Shown here: piece after piece, positions 11,501 to 23,500 of the stretch
Position numbering within the stretch: the stretch's first letter is position 1
Layout: the number at the start of each line of letters is the position of its first letter
Assembly (NCBI GenBank): GCA_022606425.2
Contig: JAHDVF020000734.1
Coordinates: 1,054,001 to 1,118,000, forward strand
Source of the DNA: Lepidostoma basale
Lineage: Eukaryota > Arthropoda > Insecta > Trichoptera > Lepidostomatidae
Direction of reading: 5' to 3'
DNA length: 64,000 nucleotides
The notes under the pieces: generated by a model
Databases searched by the model: none
Told to the model about the DNA's origin: nothing
The model's input: the letters and a program-made list of their open reading frames with translations, nothing else
Program-made: the position numbers and the translations under genes

Positions 11501-14500
11501 ACCATGGGCAAATAGGCGAAGTGTCGGAAGGCCACCGATGAGATGGACCGATGATATTATCAAAAGGGTTGGAAAATCTTGGATACAAAGAGGGCAGGAT
11601 AGAGACGAGTGGAAGAAATTGGAAGAGGCCTATATCCAGCAGTGGAGGGAAGAAGGCTAGCAAAGAAGAAGAAGAAGAAGAAGAAGATAATCGATGCACG
11701 AAAGATTCAAGAGAATTCAGCACTGAACGCCGTAGATATCTATTATGTAAACTAAAATAAAACCTACAATACGAAAGACTCTTAAGTTATTTTTAATCTA
11801 ACCCCGCGATGACCTCGGAGTATCTACCTAACGATGTTATGATCTAACCGGTAACCAGATGAAATATTTAGTAACTTGCTGCTTTATTGTACGTAAAATT
11901 ATAAAGTTTATTATTTAGTTTATATGTTCAATTCAACACGCTCTCATTTGTTTACTTTTGTTTTTGTCTATCTAAATATATACATAAGTCCATGCATAAT
12001 AAATAATAAGCTAATGGCAGAATATTAATTACAATATTGAACTTGTATCTCATAAAACTTTAGCACGCGCTTCATCTTTGTAAACTACGAATACTCGTAC
12101 ATTGTATTTCTTCAGGATAATTATAATACATCTATATATTTTTTGCTGACGTTTGACCGTATGATAAATTATGCAGGGTTTAGCTTGCAATTTTTATTTT
12201 TTAGGTCTTCATTTTTCAGCATAAGATACATTTTCTGATAAATTCTTAGATTTTTTTTTCATTAGAGCACAGGCGCGATATAATATATATATAAATTGGA
12301 CAATTTATAGAGCGCCATTTTTATGAATTACTCATCTCAAGGGCGCTGTAGAAGATGCTCCGTTTTATCAACTAGATAATAATAATAATAATAATAATGA
12401 TAACCAAAATAATAAACATATTTAGTATGAGGGCTGCACCTGACGAAGTCGATCAGCCCTTCCTGTTAGGAAATGATAATTTGAAAAGGTGCATTTTGAG
12501 TCTCGATCTAAACTCTGATTGATTCTCAATGCCCTTAAAGTCTGCTGGAAGACTGTTCCAGGCTGAAGGGCCAGCTACCGCGAAGGCTCGGTCGCCAAAG
12601 TTTGTGCTTGGACAGCGTTTTGGCACAGTCAATCTACCGATCGCAGAAGACTAAGCTGATCGCAATGTAGACTGTCTAGCATTCAGGTTCTCGTTGGTTA
12701 GATAGTTATTAAAAGTTGTGTTTTATTTTATTATCATACAAAATCCAGTGCCTCTTGGTAACATTTGCTATAGGCACTGAGGTCAGTTATTTGCCAGTTC
12801 CTCTTCACCCTAAATCCTAATATCTTAACTTTTCGTATTACAATTTCGCGATACTTAATTTTATTTTAAATGTTTTCTAGACCAGCCACACTGACGGCCA
12901 CCACGTCTGAGACGTCTTTCATCAAGAAGCTCAAATCTTCCGGCCGCAGTTTGGTGGTGTTCTATGGCTCGCAGACAGGCACCGGCGAGGAATTCGCCGG
13001 TAGATTGGCCAAGGAAGGTATTCGCTACAAGCTCAAGGGAATGGTGGCCGATCCCGAAGAGTGTGATATGGTACGAAATCTTCCTACAACTAAACAGACA
13101 ATTTGATCAGCTTAGAAGCTAGAAGGCTAGAGCCTAGATTAAGTTTGACAAATGTTTCAATATTTACTTTGTGGAAGCGACTACATTCAAAATATCTGCA
13201 TATTTAAAACTTTTGGTAAAATTGTTTTTTGTTTTTGTTTTTATAGAGTCTACGTTACTTTTGTTTATTATCGGCGTTTCCGCTTATATGATGCAAATTA
13301 GTTCGGAAAAGAGAGATTCTATATTGCCTTTGAGAAAAATGATTGTTTTATTTTACGTTACTTGAGAGTTATTACATTATTTGATTTCTAATGGGGGAAA
13401 ATTTCAAGCAAAAAAACCCGCTCAACATTCTACTGATGAACTATTTCATTTATATTATTAATCACGACTTATCTATTTCTTGGTCATCACTTATGATGAT
13501 CACGGTAATGTTGTATTTTAATAACAATATATGCAGTTTTTGAGCTTTTATGGTATGTGGGTTGGTTATACGTTTTAGTTTTCATCGCGTAAAATGTTAG
13601 AAATATGTGTGTGGTTGTGTTTAATATTGTTAGTTTCGTACAGTTAGTAGATATTTAATAAAAAGGTTTATAATCTAACCGCATAGATGGAGTAATTATG
13701 ATTTATAAAGTTTTCGGGCAATTGATTATATATAATTGATAATTATATTTTAGGAGGAGCTAACGAAGTTAAAGGAGATCTCCAACTCGATGGCTGTATT
13801 CTGTCTGGCCACTTACGGAGAGGGTGACCCTACAGACAACGCCATGGAGTTCTGTGACTGGATCAAGAATGGAGACGGCGACCTCACCGGTCTGAACTAT
13901 GCTGTAAGTTACATTACCTTTTACGGTGAACTTGCCACATTTTTACATATCCCGGACTACATATTAATTTTATTTGCGCAGCGTAAATGTGATCTTGTTT
14001 GAGGGCGAATTTAAAAAAAATCTAAATTTAAAATTTGGTCGCGATTTCAGTATTGCACTAAACTTAGTTTTGATATATCGTGGATACCTTTTCGGGAATA
14101 CCAGTCCGTAGGCTATTGCTCCCCCACGTGTTGGAAATTTCGTTATTGGATTTTGAGAATGGATATTGGATGGTAAGAGGAGAGTTTCTTGGAGGATGTG
14201 GTGAGTAGGGAGGAGTATAGCTGGACACCGAGGGACGGTGACAGGGAGAGGAGGGAGCTAGTCCTAGGTACGGGCAGAGGTGACCATGGAATTTGTGTGG
14301 GAACTGATGTGGCAATGGCGTTAATATACCTACAGGAGGATAGGAGTAAAGGAGGTGATTGAGGTTGGGGCTTTAGCAGTAGAGCAGCAGGAGGTTTAGT
14401 GTAGTTTTCACGATTCTATTCCAGAAATTACATTGAATTTGGAACATAGTGCTGAGTTTAAACATTTAAATCTATAAATAAGTTGCAAATTTTATTCCAT

Positions 14501-17500
14501 AACGGCCCAAGAGTTGTTTTTGCGTTGACCTATTTTTTGAAGTGGATTGAAGGCAGGAAATAATGTTGTATCTAATAGTAAACTGCGGTTTGAGAAAATT
14601 GTCCCCTGTTTAATTAAAGAAAATAAACGGGTATGGATAAATCTTGGTTTTGTGTGTTAAAACAAAAGATCAAGTTTTAAATTAAAACAAATACCCTGTT
14701 TTGGAAAAGGATTCTGGCATTAACTAAAGATTTGGTTTATGATTTTAATTGCTTTATTAAGAGTTCGGTTCGATGATTATAATGAATATTATTTCAATAA
14801 AAAAAAATGACGGTTGTGTTTAACATTGCGATTTTCTTAATGGATTGTGTGCGTAATTACCATACATTTTTATTATCTGTTTTTGTTTGACCTTCCATCT
14901 GGATTGCACGAAGCAGGAAGTTGTTATATACCAATTTTCGCTACTCTTGACTTGACGTTCTTAACGCAGCACTGTAAAGCGTATAAACTCACGGATAGGT
15001 ACATAGTAATATCCGATCTTGGTTGTAACAAATTTATTAGTTCAAAATTGTACCATTCAATGTTTTTTTGTAAATATGTCCAGTCTTTAATGAGTATTTG
15101 TTGGAGACTAACGATTTTTCTAAATAAAAACTTTTTTACGTTTTAAATTTTCCCGCGCGGTGACGCTGTATGATGGTGGGTAGGTACGTGTTGAACATAT
15201 TCTCTGATATGAAATATTACGTTGTCAGCACTGCTAATGTCACTGTTCGCAACTAACATAATATGGAAGTTATGCTTAAAAACTTGATTTTGTAAATGAT
15301 AAATATGTACACAAGATTTTATTTCGATGTTAGTTTGTATTTTTGGTGTTAACGTTAAAGTTTCTAGTAAAATAATGACATTTGTATCGAATGGTCTAGA
15401 AATTTCTTTTAGGTTATAATGCTCCGATGATCTTGAACTTTGCACTTTCCGTACACGACGTTTGAGTTATTTAAATTAGTTAAAATATTTTCGCGCGTGT
15501 GAATAAGTGATGTAACATAAGCAAATAACCAAAATGTTCCACGCAACATATATGCGTCTCGTACGAACACTTCCATCCTGCGTGAAGTTGCGTCATATGT
15601 CCACAATGACGTTAGCCGAAGATGGGGTAATACACACACCACAAGATTTTGTTTTGATTAATTTTGATTTAATGAAATTTCAACAATTCGGGGTTTCATA
15701 ATTTTAAAATTAAGAATATTCTTGGAAGTTATTTTTATGTATGTATGTATTCCAAAATTCACTATGATAATTTATAAAAATGTGTTTTAGCGGTAAATTT
15801 AAATATTTTTTGTAATTATCATCGTTATTTTAAGTTCGGCCGTGGTAAATAAGCTTCAAAATTTTTTTATGTTCAGCTTATATACGTATTTTATAATAAA
15901 ATACGTAATTACAATAACTAATACTATTTTTTTTGTAGTAGTAATTTATCTATTTACTTTTAATTATCCTTCAGGTCTTTGGCCTTGGCAACAAGACCTA
16001 CGAGCACTACAATGAGGTGGCCATATACGTGGACAAGAGGCTGGAAGAACTAGGAGCTCACCGCGTGTACACTCTGGGTCTGGGAGATGACGATGCCAAG
16101 TAAGAAAACAGACTTTAAGAGTCTTTATCTTCGCATGGTTATTTAGAAAACATTTTCTTCTGGGAAATTATAGTTACATTACTTGTTATTAAAATTATAA
16201 ATACATTACTTGTTATTTGGTGGATGCATTATTTCAATCTTTGTTTTATTTTAAATCAATCTCAGTTAGTTCAAATGAACTCTCAAATCAAATAAAATTG
16301 TAGAATATGCAACAACAAAATAGAACAAATGTCGTCAAACTAAACTACATTGCTAACTGGTCTGGTCAATTATTGTTTGCGACATGTAAATTATACCGGG
16401 GATGTGGTAATGGTGTGGTCACAATAGTAACAACTGTCACCTTATTTAAAATATATTTAAAAAATGATCCACCCAATTCAGAATTTAAATTTTGTATTTG
16501 AATCGTTCTCCCGATGATGAAGGTGTAATGGTAAGATTTTATTTTGCTGTTGATATAATTAATTACTCACCCAGTTAGTCATAATACATTTAGATTCAAA
16601 GATAATTTAAAACACTTATATAATTTATTTACACACCATTTTTTATAACTAGCAGGGTTACAAAATAAACTGATTGAGTTTGTTCTTTAACCCCGACGAA
16701 GCTCCAGTAGGACCTAAATTGGTTGGTTTTAAAAAAACAAATAAAAAGGTATTAAAACAGATTGTATATGTGTATAATTATATATTTTTTAATTATGTGG
16801 CATCACAAATTATGTGCTTCATACGTGAGAATAAATTTTGGTTCCCTTAAAGGTGTTTAAGGTATGGAAGTTCATTAAATAAAATTATCCAACGGAACAA
16901 TGTTTTTTTAGAACTATGTACTTCCACTTTTGTTTTTATTTTTATCAACGACCGGTTTCGCAAGAATAATTTTAAAACAAAGGAAACATGGAAGTACAGT
17001 ACACTCCCGTTTTTCCGGGCTCGGGTTAACCGGGAAGCGGATTATCCGGGACATTTGGGTCATTGAAAAAATATTTCATGATAGTAGGTACTTATCTGTC
17101 ACAATGACATTTGCGCGGCGTTTAGTTCACATTTGCACCACCACTAACATACGTTTGTGGCTCTAAAGTCGTGTCATAAAGTTTCGAGTTTGCAATAAGG
17201 CACCCGCAGCTTAGTTCATACTCCTATAACATTGTCGTCAATTTTATTTTACTATGAAAAAGTGTCTATAATAATGGATAAATGCAAATGAGTCGTTCTT
17301 TCAATTGAAGAAAAACTCGAAATAATTGAAAAGTTTGAAAATGGTGCAACCGTTAAATATTTATTGAACTGCCAGTCAAAAAGTGTGACGCTGTCAACAT
17401 GTGCGTCTTTCTAAGCATGTATGTATACATAAGCGCATATAGCGCAGTTTTAAATTTTTCTTTGTTTACATTTTTTGCATGTATTCAGATTTACCCGGAA

Positions 17501-20500
17501 ATCGATTAACAGGTTTTTTTTCACCATCCATCCCGGAAAATCGTACTGTAGTGTAAAAAAAATTTGGTTGAATTATTCTTCTTCTTCTTCTTTAACCGTC
17601 GCGTTGCCATGTGGTCAATTGAGTTTCCACTGCCAATTTAAAGTTGATTTTCTTAAAACCTATGGACCCTAATATTATAAAAAATTGTAATCCTCCATTG
17701 AAGTGTTTTCAATATTTCGTAATAAAAAAAAAAGCAAAAAATTACTTCCTTCATCCCAAAAAAAAATATTTTCTAAGACTGCCCTCACCTTCATTCGTGT
17801 TAAGGTAGAATTTGTTTTGCTAATATTTACAACTTTATCAAAAGTGACAAATACTTACTCGCTGTTTTGAACATATTATAAATTATATCTTTGACCTTTT
17901 CAATAGGTACGTAATAATACCGACTGGATGAAAACGCACCACGTAACTTAATAATATCAGAACTGTGAAAATATTAACACTTTACCAAAAGGGACAAATA
18001 TTAATACGTACTCGTTGTCTTGAACGTACTATACATTTTGCCTAGGTGCCTTTATCCTCGCCCCGCCACAGACAAGTTTCGACCCGACCCGACCCGATGT
18101 TCAGTCAGCCGTATGCTGTGACGCATTACATATCAGAAATCGCATGGTTCCAGAAAAAAATTAATAATGATATGTTTTTCAAATAATCCATGTATGTTAT
18201 AGATATCGATCTATTCCTAATGAAATTCCCTACAAGATGACATAAATTAAATTTTGATTCATCTAGTCATATGCTTGATATTTAGATAAAGTTAGCGGTA
18301 AACTGAACTTACCACATGGGAGCAAGCGTTTTGTTTTGAACACGGTACGTTAAGGGTTAACAGCCGTTGTCGTCCACTGCTGGACATAGGCCTCCCCCAT
18401 ACTTCTCCATGTATGACATGTCATATGGGGGGTGGTTGGCATTACAACGCCACGCTTGCCAGACGGGTTGGCGAGGTGTCCTTCCACGTTAGCCTATGCA
18501 TCAATATTATCCACCGAGGTTATTCACACTCGATCTCTAACATTTCGCATAGTTTCCAGGGGAGACCAAAGTCGAGGAGGTGTGGTTAGGTATTTGGGAT
18601 CAGATCAATCCTCCAGCGTAGCATGGCTATCACCACGGTGATGGACATGCACCGCTCGAAGAGTCAATAGGATCCCCCTTGCTCGTCTTTGATTTAAATT
18701 CTTTTAAATGAAAAATAAAATTATTATATATTTACCCATCGACTTTCTCGACACTTGGAACAGGCGACCTTCTTCATTGCAAAGTAAAAACAATTTTCTT
18801 CTTCGATAAGTTGATAGGTTAATATTAATAATCAAACCAGTAATTAATTATGTAAGGTTTTGTGAATATAAATTTGTATTATTCATTATTCAACTAAGAA
18901 ATGTATGATATTATTATTGTTTCACATTTGTTTGTATGTACTTGTAGCATTGAAGATGACTTCATAACCTGGAAGGACAAATTCTGGCCGGCTGTGTGCG
19001 AGTACTTTGGCATCGAGAGCACGGGTGAGGAGGAGATGATCCGGCAGTACCGATTATTGGAGCAGGCCGATCTCAGCCTGGACCGCGTCTACACGGGAGA
19101 GATCGCCCGCCTGCACTCCTTCACCAACCAGAGACCGTACGCTTTCTTTAATTATTACTTTCCCTTCCCCTTCTTAATGTAGCCCTGCATGCCAGTGTCT
19201 TCTTCTCTGCCTCCCCAACCACATTTTAGACCAGGGATTTCCAAACTACGGCCCGCGGGCTAAATTTGACCCGCCAGTGTCATCAATCCGGCCCGCGGCA
19301 CCTAATGACAGCTAATGGCTTATTGTCATGATAAGTTGGATAAAATACACAGAATGATAGTAACACGGTTTTATTTATGGTACTTGCTAGGTAAACCTTG
19401 ATGACAAGTGTAATAATATAAATGAATCCAACTAACATTATGAATTAAACTAGTAAATTCGCTAGTTCAATAGTAATTGAACTAGCGAATTTAGCAAGCG
19501 TTTGCTCGCTCAGGGTGCGTACTCAGTGGCTAGTCTAGAATTATAGATGTCAGGAAAATTAAAACAGTTCTGGCCCTTGGAACTTACTGGAGTTATCAGT
19601 ATGGCCCTAAGGCTGAAAAGTTTGGAGACCCCTGTTTTATACCATGCATATTTCTCTTATTCTTTCATTCTTCCATTCCATTATTACTTCATTTTACATA
19701 TTCTTCATTTACTATCACCTCGACTAACAATTATTTAGATTTGTGATATTTTGAAGGTTTAAAAACATATACAATTTTTGGCATATACCAAATACTTTTC
19801 TATTATCTATCACACTTTATTACTAGCTAACCCTTTTGCTTTTCCCTTGTGGTAGGCAGAGAGGATGGACTGCCAGAAAGTTTTTCCGATCTGATATAAA
19901 ATAATATCTACATTTGGTGTTCTGTTATACATCGTCATTACACATTCTTTGTAGTGATCTCAACTTCATAGTATGTATTCAAGATTTATCTTCTTCCACC
20001 AACTACACACTTCACTTTGGAGTTCAGTCAAATTTTTAATTTTTTTTTTTAATTACAAGGATTTACATCAATGATATTCGAATTTATTTTACAATCTTCA
20101 ATGTGAGCAGAAAATAGCTCATTATTATGAAGAAGGAATCAGGTCGTGTCCAGGCTTGAACCCATGTCCCCTGGATCAGGAGCCAAGCGTTCTATCCCCT
20201 AGACCACCGCTCGATAATAAATGTAAAATATCAATTTAATGCTACACAAAGGCAGCAAATATATTATTTAGTAAAAAAAGTAATGATTCATATCATATTG
20301 TGGTTCTCTCTACTACAAAAAATATTTTTCTTTCTGATTGACTGTTTTCAATTCATTAATTTTTTTTTTAAACTAATGTGAAATTGCAATTTTTGATTTT
20401 GAAACCATAGTTATGATATTAAAATGTTATATTTTGTGTATCTAAATTTGTGTGTATATTAACAGTTTGAATTGCATCTGTTGCTAGGCCATATGATTCC

Positions 20501-23500
20501 AAGAACCCATACCTATGCCCCATGCGGGTGAACCGGGAACTGCACAAAGGCGGGGACCGCTCCTGCTTGCACATTGAGTTTGATATTGAGGGCTCCAAGA
20601 TGCGCTATGATGCTGGTAACTGTTTTTTTTATGTCAAATAGTGTCAGAATTTTCAACAAACATTGAACCATATGAATATAAACATTAAATTATGTAATAA
20701 TTATTTAGTTTGAATACATAATACGTACTTTTATTAAAAGTAATATCCATGTATTACATGGATATAAAAAAAAAAACATTTATGAATTATTACTTATTAT
20801 AGGTGACCACCTGGCCATGTTCCCGGTGAATGACTGCGACCTAGTGAATAGATTGGGCGAGCTGGCAGGTGCTAGCCTGGATCAGATCTTCTCGCTGGTG
20901 AACACGGACACAGACAGCACCAAAAAGCATCCCTTCCCGTGCCCCACGTCCTACCGCACGGCACTCACGCACTACCTGGAGATAACGGCCATCCCGCGCA
21001 CGCACGTGCTCAAGGAACTGGCGGAATACTGTTCCAATGACGCGGTACTTAATAGATATTAAAACCTAACTTTACTTAACAATACACATTACATCCATGT
21101 ATCCGTGTATTGTAAATTGCATATGATTAAACAAATTCAATTTGTTTTGACCAAAAAGGTAATAAATAACATACATCATTGTCTGTGTGTGAAGGAGATA
21201 GTATACGCCTTGTAGATGGTTAACGGGATATTTCTTTATATGCTATTTCTTACTCCTCTTGCTTGTTTATATGAGTATACAAGCAAGATGCACTATTTAT
21301 TGCACAGTTAGTATTTAAATTTGATCATTTTTGAGTAATTCTTTAGGCATTGATGATCATTGTAAGCATGTCTCAATGGTTTAGTCAACAAAGATATATC
21401 TAAGGGCTAAAACCCCCTACTCAATTGACTATGAATTTAATTATACATTATTTTATATTTATAGTATTGTACATTGAAGTATTGTACTTTTGTATGGTAA
21501 TCAGCTGATTGATTCTTCAGAAATATTCCAAATGTCCTAATATTCTTCTTGGGCAATTCAAATTATAGAGGCAACAAAATAAATAACAAAGAAATATACA
21601 GAAACAGATAATGGAGAAATATGTATACATATGTATATTATTGAAAGAAAAAAAAAGAAAAATGAGCAATGATGTCCATATTAAATAAATCAATACAAAT
21701 GAAAACGTCTGTTTTCTAGAAGTTTTATTATATATTTTATGTGAATGACATGTTTCGCTTGTCGAATCGCCTTTCAAATATCATTTGAAAATGCCTTAGA
21801 TAGGCGAAACATGAAATATAATAAAACTTCCAAAAAACAGATAATTTAATTTGTATTGGTTTTGAAATTATATAATTGTTATTTTTTTTAACTTCTTCCA
21901 CTATGATTTGCATTATATACGAGTAATATTCAAATCTCTTAATTTTTTCTTAAATGATTTTTTTACCATTACAGTTGATAAATAAAAAACTACATATTTT
22001 TTTAGTTTTTAAAATTATTTATTATAGGACAAAGATAAGTTGAAGCTGATGTCTTCTACTACTGTGGAGGGCAAGGCTCTGTACTCTTCGTGGGTGGCAA
22101 ATGCCAGCCGGAATATCGTCCATATTCTGGAGGATCTTCCATCTTGTAGACCTCCACTGGACCACCTGTGTGAGTTGCTGCCCCGTCTTCAGCCCAGATT
22201 CTACTCCATATCTTCTAGTCCTAAGGTATACACTTATTTTATTACAATTAATACACAAGGTTATCATAAACTAGTGAAAAATGATCTACCGTTCTCACCT
22301 CGCATGCTGTGTCACCTTCATGATCTGTATATTATTTTTGGATTCAAGATTTTTTCTGCTAATTGAAGACAAATAATGCAATTCTCATTGCCATTATTAT
22401 GCGAATAATGTTAAAAATTTGCAATACACTTCTTGTAATTTCATACATTTACACTTGAATATTATGTAAACTAGTTATTAATAATAATTTTTATTACGAG
22501 GTCAAGCTTTGCTAGGACAATAGTAAATGTAAAAATACATTGCTGTTTAATTCTCGGGTATGCTGTGTCACGTGGTGTCCACTTCAGTCTCCATCTTCGG
22601 GGTAATTGTGGAATAAAAATTATATTTTTGCAGCAACACCCTAACACTGTCCACATCACGGCCGTGGTGGTGAAATACGAGACTGGCAGCGGGCGCATCA
22701 ACAAGGGCGTGGCCACCTGCTGGCTGGCGCAGATGAAGCCCCAGCCGGGGGCCAACGACCCCGTCGTGCCCATTTACATCAGGAAGTCTCAGTTCAGGTC
22801 AGTTGCTCCTCTATACCATGTTTGATTTATTATATTGAAATTAAATATCATACATCACAGTTATGCTATTCGGTGAATGATGCTCGACCAGGGTTTAAAT
22901 TACATTAGATAACAATAATAATTAAGCTATAAATAACTATGCAAAATGATTAAATTATTCAGAAATACAATTCGTAAAATGAAATCTAAAAAAAAAAGTT
23001 GTTTTTTATTTAAAATATTAATGTACAATATTAATAAAATAACACAAAACTTTTCTACCCCTTGTTTTGGTCGCTTTCATTTTGATCTCTTTTAGGATTT
23101 CAAAATTTTGTATTTAACCCCCATTGTCCGATAGTCTTCATTTGAAGACTACAGGGGAAAAACAAGGAATGTCAGTAGAAGGTTAATTTGAATAAATTGA
23201 GAATAAAGCTAATCAAAGTCTATATATTTCTTAGCAATTAGCAATCGATTATCTCGTCATAGTCGATGACACACATGATTTTTGAATATGAAAATTTTCT
23301 GTGGATAGATACGTACAAATGCCGCTAGATGGCATTATTACATTTATTTTGAATTTTAACTGACATTCCTTGTTTTTCCCCTGTAGTCTTCATTTGCAGT
23401 AAATAAAAAAATTGTTCTCAAACTGTGGCTGACTACATTTGTAGCTTAGATAGTTCCAATTCATCATAATATTACGTAAAACTAGTAGGAAACTAAAGTA

